DNA of 64,000 nucleotides, taken from assembly GCA_029964075.1 (NCBI GenBank), contig CM057146.1, positions 13,597,501-13,661,500 on the forward strand. The letters run 5' to 3'. How positions within the stretch are numbered: the stretch's first letter is position 1; each line of letters starts with the position of its first letter. The translations under genes and the position numbers were made by a program. The notes under the pieces were generated by a model. The model was not told the DNA's origin. It saw nothing but the letters and a program-made list of their open reading frames with translations, and did not search any database. Below are positions 37,501 to 51,200 of this stretch, in pieces. This DNA comes from Patiria pectinifera (taxonomy: Eukaryota; Echinodermata; Asteroidea; Valvatida; Asterinidae).

Positions 37501-39290
37501 ATCACCAGTTTCTATTGCGAAGACTTGTGATGGACTTGTGATGGATTTGTGATGGATTTGTGATGGATTTGTGATGGATTTGTGATGGATTTGTGATGGA
37601 TTTGTGATGGACTTGTGATGGACTTGTGATGGACTTGTGATGGACTTGTGATGGACTTGTGATGGGCTTGTGATGGACTTGTGATGGACTTGTGATGGGC
37701 TTGTGATGGACTTGTGATGGACTTGTGATGGACTTGTGATGGACTTGTGATGGACTTGTGATGGAGTTGTGATAGACTTGTGATGGACTTGTGATGGACT
37801 TGTGATGGACTTGTGATGGACTTGTGATGGACTTGTGATGGACTTGTGATGGACTTGTGATGGACTTGTGATGGACTTGTGATAGACTTGTGAACACAAT
37901 TGTAAACATTGCTCTTTCCTGTCATCTTTGGTCCTTCAACTCAAGTGGGATAGTTCAAAGCTCTGCATAGTCTTTTGTTTAGTTGTCAGAATCATTTGAA
38001 TGGATACTACTATCAAAACTTCAAATCTCTGCAAATTTACATGTTTTGTACAATGATAAAAAGTGAAAACGAAGTGATCCTGTTCTTTTTTTCCTCACTG
38101 GAAGTATAAAGCATGCTATCATGCTTTTTCCCATGGAGGATTTGAAACACGCCGTGGGCTTGAGCTGTTTATGTTACTTGGTTGGTTGGTTGACAGTTTG
38201 CTCGGCCATATATTGTATTCATGCAACTCGAGTATTACAGCTTTGCTTCCGAAGGCCGGTTTTGATTACACTGATGCGCATGTGTCTTATTTGCATATTT
38301 TTGCATATTCGATCACGCCCCATTCGTTTTTATTTTCTGTACTCTCGAGGTACCAGTATGGCCCGGGTGTGCGCACGGACGGTGCCATAAGCCGTCTTCA
38401 CAGGTTACCCGGCCGCCATGGGTTGTACCACTTGGTACTGTTCATCATCAAGAGGCAATCCGTGTTTGTAAATTTACATCGCTGTGATAAGCAAATCTAT
38501 CTGTCCTTGATTTTGTATATTTGAACTAAGTTTTGATCATTTCATGCAGTCAGAGTTGAAGCCAAACAAGCAAAGAAGAAAGAGAAATCTCCCAAGGCCA
38601 AGAAATCTCCTGAGGCAAAAGACAAGAAAGCTGAGACGAAAAAGACCAAAACGCCACCGAAGAAAGGCTCCAAGCGCGAAGTGCTAAAACCGTCTACAAA
38701 TAATGGTAACATTCCAAAATGTGATAGAAGAACATCATTTGAACTGGGCATTGGTGCATTCCAGTATTTTTTAAAAAAAATTTAAAAATGAGTCAGTATG
38801 TCAGTATGAGTCAGTGTTTTGTAGTTAAGTGCATTTCCATGAGGAGTATCAGTACTTTGCCATGACTACGACTTTGAAAGGTCAATATGGGTCATTTGAG
38901 GTCATTTAAAAATGCACAAAATTGGACTGTTTTAAGAACACAAAACATTTAGGGATCGAAAGCAGGAAAAGGGGACACGTGCGATCTACGGACTGTGTAA
39001 CAACACATTCTTTTTGCTAATTACTTTTTATTTTATTTACTTTGTCAATAATATTAATAAGTGATGTACCGTAACTATCTATTGTTTTCTCATTTTGTAG
39101 ATGACAAGACTGAAGCCAAACCAGAAATCGCAGAGGACAAGACAGAAAAGGCAAAGTCACCCAAAGTGAAGGAAGAACTTGCATCACCCACAAGCAGCAA
39201 GACGGCTAGTAAGAAAGAAGAGAAAGGGGACAAAGATGAGAAAACTCCTGTGAAGAAAGAAAGCAAAACACCGGCCAAGAATGTGTTTGG
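31573..39290 (+). CDS. LIG1: LIG1 exons 1-8: PCNA box, nuclear localisation signal and charged regulatory tail
   Basis: Residues 1-349. Exon 1 codes MAQRSI plus two bases, and exon 2 completes M7 then SFF, making a PIP box with Q3, I6, F9 and F10 that docks on PCNA. Exon 3 has an acidic stretch ([11 protein letters not shown]) followed by a short repeat of the type [14 protein letters not shown], rich in Ser/Thr-Pro sites. Exons 4 and 5 meet at [14 protein letters not shown] (residues 144-157), which aligns with the basic nuclear localisation signal of vertebrate LIG1. Exons 6-8 are Lys/Glu-rich with more SP/TP sites and look disordered. Such Ser/Thr-Pro sites are CDK targets in vertebrate LIG1, so cell-cycle phosphorylation is inferred. 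Exon 4 could instead begin at 35508 (tandem CAG acceptor), removing one Gln. Confidence 0.9.
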
Positions 39291-42200
39291 GTAAAAGAAA
39301 TAAAAAATTAAAAAAATTGCCACGTAATTTTGTAAAGCACTAGAAGGTCCACGAAACTTAACCCTATTCCAAAGTTATAACCCTCCGTGCCGAGCCTCAA
39401 ATGTTAGCATTCACCACTAGTGGCGGGAGAAACCGGAGATTTCCAAATCCGGTTATCCTTTCTTTTTTTTTCAAACCGAGTAACGGCTTTCCAATTTCAC
39501 CAGAAGTTCCCGCTGACGAGCTCACATTCATGCCAACAAAAAGTGATCAGTGAGGTGTCACACGCAAAGTCCTCCATGATGATTGGGTATAGTTTGTAGG
39601 ATTCAGTGACCTCTTGGCATTTACAAAAACACTCCACAGCTGTAATGGTGAAAAAAATGGGTGGGAACTCTCTGATCAGTCGAATGGGTAGGCTGTTCAT
39701 CAACCAAGGTGGCATGGGTGGCTTGTGCGTAAAGCGTTCACCTCTCACCAAGGTGACCAAGGTTCAAATCCTGGCCGCGGATCGCATGTGAGTAGAGTTG
39801 TGCGTTGGTTCTCTCCTGTGCCACGAGGGTTTTTCTTCGGGCCCTCCGGTTTTCCTCCCTCCAGAAAAATCAAACACTTTTGATCTCTGGCTGTGCTCCG
39901 TGGTCGATGTGGCCGGCAGCCATAGGCGCCTTTACGTGCCAGCGGCCTGACCACGTTGTAGCCGCGTCCTTCGCAATTCAGCATACCAGCTGCGAGTAAG
40001 GATGATTAGCCTCCCAAATTATTATTATTATTATTTTTATTATTATAAGAAGACCACTAGTCATGCTAGTAAATGAATGCAATTACAATCAGAGACCGTG
40101 GAGCAAATTGAGGGATGTTCCAGTTGTTGTTTTTAGCCTCTGTCCCAAAAAATGGAAGGCCAATAAAAATGTAAGGTCGATTTTGCATATCGGGTTTTTG
40201 AAATCTAAACCGAATAGTGGAGTTCGAAACCAATTTTACAAAATTTGGAACTGTTAAAGTCTTTCTTAATAATCCACAGAATGTTTTCTAAGGCAGCTAC
40301 ATCAGACAACATGGAGTACAATCCTGGAGCCTCCCGTTATCATCCAGTCAATGATGCTTGCTGGAAGCAAGGAGAGAGGTACTGTATATTGAACCATTGT
40401 TGACTGCTGTGATGTGGGATATGGCCTTTTTAACACCTGAGGGCCGCATAGCACCCCAGATGAAGCCCAGGTTACCGAAGTTGCGCTCTAGCAAACCTGA
40501 GGCACAGTAAAGATGGAAAATCGCACGCTGTTCACCAACTTTTCAGGGGTTATCTTAGAATAGCGCATTATGTGCATCTTAGAATAGCACATTATGTGTG
40601 GAGCGCGATATGAACCGTAGAGTATGGGATGACATCACACTGTTATTGCCATGGATCGACAAATCAGGACCAAGGATTCAAATTTTGCTTGAAGATCACA
40701 TTTCCTGTACTTTGTGTGTTTTCTCAGGGTTCCATACATAGCCCTGGCCAAGACCTTTGACATCATTGAGGCCACCTCCGGCCGGCTGAAGACTATCGAA
40801 ATCTTGACCGACTTCCTCACGTCCGTCATGGTGCTGAGCCCCAAGGATCTGGAGATGTGTGTGTATCTGTGCCTGAATAAGATCGCGCCAGCGTATGAGG
40901 GGATAGAGCTGGGCATAGGAGAGACGATACTCATGAAAGCTATCGCTCAAGGCACAGGTAAGACAGGAAATGTAAAATGACAACCTTGGGTGAAATATAT
41001 GTGGCACTAAAGTATGCTTAAACTCTTTCTGACACTGACAGGTGGTTGTCAATACCTGAGGCTGTTTCATATTCCAATTGGTTGAGAGCCCATCACATGG
41101 GTGGTTTTAAGCCACTGTTTAAACACTGCTCATGATCAGTGTATAAACATTGATGTTTAAAGCGGTAACGAGCACTTGTGCTCCACGGCACATGCGCGCA
41201 GTACGTGCTGCGCACTCCGCCGGCTTGAGAGCAACTGATTTGATCTCCATATATAAGGAGAGGTTGAGCGCACTGCATGCACCGCACGTACCATTGAAAA
41301 GTCCTGAACATGGAGTGAAACGGTAAAACAAAAATCGTGGGAAGTTTGTCAACTTTTCAAGTTTGTATGGTTGTTAACCAAAAAGGTATTTATTAATAAA
41401 TACCTGGTTGCCGATAATAGCCCTCGCCTTCAGCTTGGGCCATTATTGGTGGCCGGGCCCCTAACCACTTTTAAATCACACGTTTATAACTGTTCCTTAA
41501 CACTATTATCCCTTATTAAAAACTGGTCTAGGTGTCTAATGGGGAGAGGGGTGTTTGACATAAGATTACAACCTGTCTACCTGATAGTTTTTATCCAAAT
41601 TTTCAATTGAAACTCAACTGAACAATTATGGCTCCCCATAAAATATATTTGTTATATTTGTTATAGAAGAATATTAATGAATTATACGGGTAATTTCAGG
41701 GCGTACAATGGAGAAGGTGAAAGCGGACGCAGCACAACAGGGAGATCTAGGACTTGTTGCTCAGGTTTGTCCAAACTTATAGCGTAATTCTTTTCTTATA
41801 ACTGTTCATTTCTCAATTTTAGTTTTATGAATTTACCCATTTGTGGGGCTGGGGGGTCAAAGGGGGCCAAAAACTTGTAATGATTGTAAGTAAGCCATAT
41901 TTTCAGGCAAATGAGGACACAGATTTAATTTTGGACAACAATCTTTCTTTGGAATCAACAGAGTAGCCGTAGCAACCAGCGTACTATGTTCACCCCGGCA
42001 AGACTGACTGTGCTGAAAGTCTTCAACACGTTGAAGGAAATTGCCACAATGTCTGGCAACGCTGTAAGTTCACTCAACTCATTGGGAACAAAAAATTATA
42101 TATTTCTATTGCTTTTGCACAATTTACTGTTTTGTAAATTCTGATTATCTCTGTTTATATGTAAACCTGTGAGCACATGTACTACATTGTATTACATTGT

Positions 42201-45200
42201 ATTTATTCACTAAAGAATCAATAAAACCATTGAGGGCTCAGGCGGTACAGGGAGTAATTGGCAGGGCAGATTCGGCACAGCAGGGTAAAAAAGGTAAAGG
42301 GGACGAACCTGTGTTCACAGGAATGAAGTGCCCATCTCTCTTTCATTAGGGATTGGGCCAGACTCAAGTCCATGAAATGCTGCTGTGGGGGGCTCGCCAC
42401 ACCACAGCAAATCTGTTACCTTCCCAGCATTGAATAATGCCAGTACCCATTTAATACCTGGGTTGAGAGGAGTAATTGAGGTAAAGCGCCTTACTCAAGG
42501 GCACAACATGCATGGCCACGGTGGGGCTCGAACTCACAATCTCACGATCATGAATCATATGCTCTACCGCTAGACCACACATGCCCCAAACTACAGGGAC
42601 CAGTGTTTTAATTCTGTGCCACTTGCTTCATACGTCAATTAAAGTTCAGAATTTTTTCAAATTAGTTTTTGAAACAAAACAAAAACACTCTAAAATAACT
42701 ATTGGCTACTAAAACTTAAACAATGGTTAACCAAACAGTTTTCCACTGCAATAAAAGAGTGCAATTAATTTCATTCATTAGCATTTGTCAACTTTTACAA
42801 TTTATGTGCCGATTATTCCTGTGGTCGTTGTAGACACTTCAAGGAGAATATTTCTCTCTGCAAAATCAAAATGTCAGTTTCATCTTTTAATTTTGTTCTA
42901 GTCCATGTCTCGGAAGATTGACAAGATTAAGGGCCTTCTGGTTGCCTGCAGGGATTGTGAATCCAAATACATCTTCAGGTCAGATTCATTTTTGGATTAT
43001 ACTCAACATTTAATTTTTTACTCCTTCACGGCCAGTGTCATTTCTGAACGTTGACACAACAAAGTTGTTTTTCCAGGAAAACATTTTTTTTTTTCTAAAA
43101 GTAACCACAAAAGGAAACTGACTAGGTGCATTATGAATAATTTTGAAGTCGAACAAAGAGATTGACTTTAGTGGGTTTGAACCTGCGACCTCCAGATTGC
43201 CGTTCCAGTGCTCTACCAACTGAGCTCATTTGGTAGAGCGCCAGTACAGCAATCCGGAGGTCGCAAGTTCAAACCCTGCTCCAGTCAAGTTCTTTCTTTG
43301 ACTTTACAATTAGTGCCAGAATAACTGTTAACGTGAAGAAATACATGTATGGGCCAGCGGCTCTAGTCTGTACAGAATTTTAACTTTTCATGCTTGTTTT
43401 AAACATTTTCGTTTTGCTGCACATGTTCCAGGTGATTGAAAGTATATCATAAATTTTGAGACGTTTCATAATTCAAACTTTTCAACCCTCTGTTTTGTTT
43501 AATTCAAGAAATTTGGAAATAAATATTCAAATATGAATCTAGATTGCAAATATGATCCCAAATATATACATAATTTGTTTTCTTTGGTTTTAGGATTAAG
43601 TTATTTTCTTTTTAGTTTCCTTACTTATCGGTGATGATAATCAAGACTTTTTTGTACTAGAGTTCTTTGAGCACTGAATAAGTAGAGTTTAGTATGGAAC
43701 AGATATCAGCCAGTCCGAATTTGATCTTATTTGTCTGATTTCCTGGTGTGTTTTTTTCTCGTAGATCATTGGGTGGGAAACTGCGAATTGGCCTTGCGGA
43801 GCAGTCGGTTCTTGTTGCTATTGGTCATGCAGCCGTCATTACTCCCCCTGGAATAGGTATGGACATTTGAATTATTACTTTTCCTCCCTCTGAAATGTAA
43901 TTCTCTCATAAAAATAATACAGTTTTCTCCGAGCGTTTGTGTGTTTGCAAGTTTTGATTTGTAAGAAACTGGACATGTACCATTTGTGGATCAGTCATAA
44001 AATAAAAGCAAAATGTTTCACTTGTATTAAAGGTGTTTCAATTTTGGAGATGTCTGTGTTTAAATTTGTTCCAGCTTCGGATAGCGTTTCATCAAAGAGT
44101 AAAATATCAGATGCAATGAAGAAGAAGATGGATGATGCTGCACTTACCGTCAAGACAACATATTGGTAAGATGGGAATAATTGCCTTGTGCAACAAAAAT
44201 ATCTTAACTTATCTGGCAAACTAAATTAGAAGCAATTACTGAAGTAGTATCATGTTTGTACGTATGTCACATTTATGTGATGGCGCTCTTTCAAGAGCAC
44301 AGAGGGCAGTTATATTTCCTGATCTCAGCTCTTTGAGGAAAAGAGGTGTTTTTTTTTTCGATGTAAAGAAAATCGTTGAGTTAAAAGAATGTCCGATTTT
44401 CACTATTCAGGCAGAAAAACGAATTGTTTGACCAACCTACATGTATTTTTTTTTAGACCAAATTTTCAAACTCAAAACCTTTTGGCCAAAATTTTAAAAT
44501 GACGTATAATTTGCAATAACAAACTCACTTTCCTGTGCTATGTCTTTTTTTTGTGTGTTGTTGGTCAAAAAACCAACTAGAAAGCACTCAGAGAGCACAA
44601 ACCTCAGCCAAGGCTATACAATTAGTAGAGGAGGCATCTTCATTGTCCACAGTATTCTCCAGTTTGGCATCATTGAGCTTTAGAAAACGCTGATTAACAT
44701 TTATGCGTGCCGCATTATGGTCGCGCGTGCAACAGTTCCGTGATTGCTTCGTAAAGCGCATGCGTAGTGGACTGTCGCACAGGCAACCCGTACAGTAGTT
44801 TACATCGCATGCGTATTTACCCTTTACGTGAATACTCACGTGCGCGCTTGGTAAACAGCAAAAATAGCGGCAACCACGTGATGGTGAATGGACAAGTAAA
44901 TATTCGGCTCTTGATCATGAATGTGTTTGAGGCTTGTAGTAATAAGTTATATTCATTGTAAGCTACAACATGAAGTGGGTACAAAATATGAGGGTGGTAA
45001 AAACTGTAAGCAGGGCAGTAAAACTTTGGTAAGGGGACTTGGAAATTTACAGGATGTCCCATCGTTTCAAAACCCATTGTGGAGAACACTGATTCTACAA
45101 TTAATAATTCCACTTGTTTTGCTTCCTGAACATTTTGCAGTGAGCTTCCGAACTACGGCGCGATTATACCCGCCATGCTCGAGCATGGTTACGAAGCCTT

Positions 45201-48200
45201 ACCCAAGCACTGTAAGCTGACCCCTGGTATACCCCTGAAACCCATGCTGGCCCACCCCACCAAGGGGGTCTCCGAGGTGCTCAACCGCTTCCAAAATATG
45301 GCCTTCACCTGCGAATACAAGTATGATGGAGAGAGAGCACAGGTGAGTTTACAATAATGTCAAAGTTGAATCCAAGTCCTCACAGGTCATTCCAAACTTA
45401 TTGAAATGAATTGAAGCAGTGGCATTCTTTTTGCTTTGTCCATCCCCTGTAACTTTTGACCTAACTTGTGATTTCACTTAAGAATGACTTGTGCTGGACT
45501 TACAGGCATATAGGATAATTTGATTTTCAGGCATTTTTTTTATTTCCAATAATAATATCACTAGTAATCTAAAGAAAATTGTTCAAAACCTAACCTGTTG
45601 AAGTTCCAGCTCAGTAGATATTAATTACACTTTTTCTAGAAAACAGTGAAAACCATGCATAACCTCTTGACCACGCAACACAATTTCGTCTTAGCACTCT
45701 TTCCAAAAATTTAGCCACTTGACTGATCATTGGAACTCGCCTACATTTCTTGATTTCCTCTAAATGACATCAAACCAGCGGGAATAATCTCACAGGGTTA
45801 ATACCAGTACAATCTTTAATCCAAGTGAGCTTTTGATAATAATTTGGTAGGTAACATTTGGGATATATGCAAATGATCCTACATGCCTTAGTTACCATGA
45901 TGAAGAATTTAGCATTTAAATATTTTCCCAGTTTTGACTTCAGTGCTAACTCCTGATTCCCTTGGGCAAAATACTTAAAAGCCATCTGAGCACAAAAATG
46001 TGATTTCATGTGTGTGCTCATAAAACCTATTAGATGGAAAGGAATTTTGAATGATACTGCTCTAAAATGCAATCCCACAGTGCATTAAATGTGGCTACAT
46101 ATGAGCGTTTCCTATTACTACGAAACCTGTAGCGCATAACGTGTCCGCACACCTGTTCTTTGTGAAGAGCAAAGTGACATGCTCATTTACTGGTTGGGTG
46201 TTTGTGGCATATCAGCTATTTTTGGCATATCAGCTTTGATAATGCAATGGGAGTCAGTTTGGCATAGGGGTACTTTCCTCGCCTTCCACCGCTGTGACCC
46301 GGGTTCCAATCCCGCCTGGGCCAATATGTGGATTGGGTTTTCACTCCCTGTCTGATTCCGTGGGTTTTCCTCAGAATATTATACTCTGGAGTTTTCCTCC
46401 CACATCTAAAACTGTAACTTGTTCACACTGTCTTCTCTTAACTGGGCCCTGTGGGAGAGCAGTGGATTCCAGTTAAAATAATAAATAATAAAAAATAGTA
46501 AATAATCTTTGTGGAATACAAATGCAGATATGAAAATAGCTGGACAGAAAATGCACAAACATTGATGCACCCACCAAGTTTCATTAACGCCAGTTAGCAC
46601 TATACATATTAGTTATATAGATCTCGTTGTTATTGCATTGCTGTGTTTAATCATCCCTGTCAGATTAATGTTGTTTAATTTTTTTTTTATTGTAGATCCA
46701 TCTCCTTGGAAATGGTGAGATCCACATCTACAGCAGGAACCAGGAGAACAATACTTCCAAATACCCGGATATTATCAAGCGCTTACCGAATGCCTACGAT
46801 TCTGAAAAGGTAATTAAAAAGTCTGAAATGTTTTACTCACATAATGGTTAAAAATTATAAAATCTACCAATCTGCAATAAGAGACTTAACTAAACAAGTT
46901 TGCTGTTTTGTTTAGCCGAAGACTAAAAAAAGAAATTATCACTTAGTTCAGAAACTGTGTTATGTCGGTTTTTTTATTGTGATTTTTAACCCTTAAGCAC
47001 TTGTATGAACTGCTAAATAAATCAATAAAATCATAAAAGTGCTGGGGCAGCTTGAGGCAGTATGAGGAGTTACAGGTAAGGCAGTTTGAGGCATTAGGAG
47101 GGCCAGTGGGTCAACAAAATATATCCCAAGAAGATTTTTTTTACGGGTGTGCATCGGAACCGGGTACTCGAGTACCCAACTGCTGATGTCAGGAACCGGT
47201 GCCAAATCATGAGATCGGGTACCCGTAACCAACTTTACAAATTACTAAGTAACTTCTCAAACAATAAAAAAGGAAGGTTTTAAACGCCATTTGTGGGGAA
47301 TTTTCAAAATGAAAACCAGGCTACATGGAAAACCAAAACAAAAGTTATGCATTTTAATGTGTGACATATGGCGCTCGCAAAAGTTGCAGTTCACACCGTA
47401 AAGCTATAAAGCCCTTCAGACAACTTCTGAGATTTGAATTTTAGGGTTGGGTTTCTTTTATGGGTACCTGGGTACCCGTGTGTACCTCAGTAGTGCACTG
47501 GTTGCGGTACTACACATAAATGCACACCACTCGATTTTATATGGGCAACAAAACAGAACAGCAAGTCAGTCAGTGGAGTTCAGCAATAGTAGTCTAACAT
47601 ACTTTTATGCAATATAAAGACATAAAAGTTTGGTTTTTAAGTTAAGAATTGTGAGATGAGATGTGTTTTAACTGAGTTTGCCCTGAATTTAAATACCCAG
47701 GTGAAGACCTGCGTGCTCGATGCTGAGGCAGTAGCGTGGGACCGTGAGAACCAACAGATACTCCCATTCCAAGTCTTGAGTACCAGAAAACGCAAAGATG
47801 CAGCGGAGGCTGAGATTAAAGTCCAAGTCTGTCTCTTTGTCTTTGACCTTCTCTTCCTAAATGACGAGGTAAGAGGTTCAACTAAAAAATATTAGCTTTG
47901 CCAACTAATTTGGTTTGGTTGGCTTGTTTGCTGGCTTGTAATGAGCTCAGTGATACACAGGCAGGCAAGCTAATGATTAAATGGATGGGTGATTATTATT
48001 AATATCAGGCTTCCAAGTAGTTACGATAATTCAACATATGTGATGCGATCAAGCTACATGAGTCGTTAGTCGGGAATTTTCATTTGGAGATACAGGCCAA
48101 AATAGGGCCACTTCATCACATCACTTCATCACATCTCTTGGTATTCCAACTTCCATGATTTTTTAACTAAAGGTAGTGCTCTTTTCAAATCTGTAATAAA

Positions 48201-51200
48201 AAAATGTTTGCCCGGTGTCAACAAACGACTCATTTAGCTTGATCGCATCACATATTGTACACTTTAGGGAAAAGAACCCGGATTTTTTTTTCTATACAAT
48301 ATTATTTGTGGTATTGTATGGTCATTCAGGCATTTTAGGGTATCGACATGCATTTCCCAAGTTCCTGCTCAATCAAAGTGTAGAAACTCACAGTTGTCAA
48401 CTAGTTAACAGAGCGTAGCGTGCAGTATGGACACACTAGCACGCAGGGTATACGCACTGAAAGATTACAGCTGCGAGCGGAGCGAGATTCGATTCGGTAA
48501 TATTTTGATGAAATTTGAGAAATAAACACTGTAAATACCTTGTAAGCAACCAAGATGACATTTAATATTCTGCGAGCGTTCCTGGCCGAGAAGAATCTGC
48601 CGACGGATTTTGAGATGCTGGAAATGGTTTGCTAGCGGGTATTTTGTCAAAGTACTAAGTTAACGTAAATAATGGAAAGCAGTCGGTGATTATTACAAGA
48701 TTATTTTGGATCATGTCAGCCTCATGTAAATAATAATATTGGATGGCTTTTTTCAAAGGATGCAAGAATATATTGCACTTGCTACAATTTTTACAGTTCA
48801 TGCAATATTTTATTGTATCCCTCAAAGCCATCAAATATAACATAACCACATGTATATCAGGGTTTCCCCCAACTTTTTCCTAACTAGTGATTTATTTTGG
48901 AATAGCTGACCTGTTTCTCTACCACTGTAAATACAATTTTTGGCATTCCCTTAATATTTAAGTCAATAATTTCAAGGTCTTCTCGGTTTTTGCTTCATTA
49001 TTGTGAGTATTAACATTTCTGCTTCACTCATTGCAATTACAGAACAGTAGAGCCAGCAAATGTTTACATGCATAATAAAGACACATTTTATTACATTTTA
49101 TGACGAGATCATAAAATCTGTCATAAATTGCACTGATGAGTTTCAGTAAGCGAACATACACGCATTTGTTTTACCTCTATGACTTTTATTTAAAGTTATC
49201 AACAAAAATCATTGTAAGCGTCTGGTTTTTTTTATACTACATTAAGTTTAAGCATATGTTCATCTTTCTGCAGTCTGCATAAAAGCCTCTTTGATTCACT
49301 GTAAAAGCATGAGAAGTTGGTAATCGTGGATTAAATGTTTAATCCGTAGTCATTATGTCTACAGACACGGATCTATATTTGATGTGAAGTGGTTTTTGGA
49401 GATACATGCATATCAAGGAAAACTTGATGGCTTATTCTTTTGAGAGATGAACTGGCTTTAGTGTGCGATATTTTTGGAAATATTAAAAGCCTGAAGTGTT
49501 TCATCTGTTATATCATGTCGTAATATTTTCATGTAGTGACTTGTTTTTCTTGAACTTGTGAGCTTTTTAGGAAAAATAGAAATTGTTGATCCAAAGAACA
49601 TTCCACTCAAAAATTGACCAATTAGAATCCAGCCCGCGCTCATGAATATACAGGGTGAGTAAAAAAACAAAGCGGAACCCAAACCCCAACATATGTATTT
49701 CATACTTAAAAAAATATGTAGCACCAAAATTAAAAAAGAATGGAAATTTCAGAAACTACGTTTAGATGAAAAAATACTGAAATTGCTCAATCAGTTCAAA
49801 GATGTCACCATTAAAATGCAATGACCCTAAAACTTGTTTCGTCCAAAAAAAAATTATTGTGTGTTCTGACTGTTTGGAACAACAAAGAAAATGACACAGA
49901 ATACTTGTTTCAACAACTGCCACCAACTGTAGTACACAATATCTTTAATAACAACCCTGCTTACATGTAATAGGCAAACAATATGATTTATAAAATCCAC
50001 TTTTTTTAGGACAATTGTGACGACGATTCTTGAAATCATATTTTTGGACGAAAGATGTTTTAGGGTCGTTGTGTTTAAATGGAGATATATTTTGAACGGA
50101 TTGAGCAATTTAAGTATTTTTTCCATCTAAAAGTAGTTTATGAAATTAGCTTTCCAGTCATTATTTTTGGTGCTACATATTTTTTTTAAATATGAAATAT
50201 ATTTTTGGAGGTTTGGGTTCCGCTTGTTTTTACTCACCCTGTGCATGAGGTATGGTTATATCTTTCTGGTGGTAGTCTTGGCAAAGTTTTGCTTAATTGC
50301 AAGCCTGAAGAATATGACCTTTGTGGAAGCATTCATCCTTTGTCTTTGATCCTAGTCCTTAGTGACCAAGACCCTTCGTGAGAGGCGGGAGTTGCTCCAT
50401 TCTCACTTCAATGCCGTGGAGGGAGAGTTCATGTTTGCCAAGTCCATGGTTTCCACGGATACGGAAGACATTGCTGCATTCCTGGATGAGTCCATTAAAG
50501 GTATGATCTGCAATGTCACCTTCATTTGTGTCATGACCCTTGACCTTATAAACCATCTGGTTCAGTTTTATACTGCAAATTAGAATTCTCTTGTTTTCTT
50601 CCAGATCCACTGAAAATTTGGAGTTATTTTTTTTGCAGGATTGAGGACGTTATAGCATGACCACTTTAAGGCCCCCCAAAAAAAGTCTCCGGTTTCTGGT
50701 ATGGAGCTTGCCCAAAAAGTGGTGCGGGGACGCGGCTTTTTTTTTTTTTCCCCTGACTTTTTTGCTTTAAATGTCGGCTGATGACTGCAAATGGCGCCCG
50801 ACTAAACTTAGTGCATATATATGGGAGTCCAGAGAGGCCACATAAAGCTCATTCTCGACCATAACCTAATCTAAAAACACGTTAAAATTGTGCAGCAGCA
50901 GGATTCCAGTCAAACCAGTGAGTTTGGCGGTTTTGAGACATCATCTTTCATTGAAAAAAAAACTTTTTCATTTTGCCGACGCGCATGGCTACGGCGACGC
51001 ACGCGCATACCAGAAACCAGAGACTTTTTTTTTTGGCCTAATGTACACTTTATTTTAGTTTAGGAGGATTTGGGGATTGTTCAGACCAAAAATACCAAGA
51101 GAATTGCATTACATGTAAATGAGTAAATTTCGAAAGGAAATTTCCAAAAGAAAACACAACGATGTATGCAAAACTAATTAAATTCCTGGCAGTAAAGTTT

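Noticed and set aside
37524..37893. CRISPR-like array
   Set aside because: Contiguous 11-bp units with no spacers, in a eukaryotic intron.
37486..37925. Three long minus-strand open frames with [10 protein letters not shown] repeats
   Set aside because: Produced by an 11-bp stop-free minisatellite inside a LIG1 intron.
43165..43289. Functional tRNA genes
   Set aside because: A- and B-box words are present, but position 33 is not U, acceptor stems do not pair, and the two units form a palindrome.
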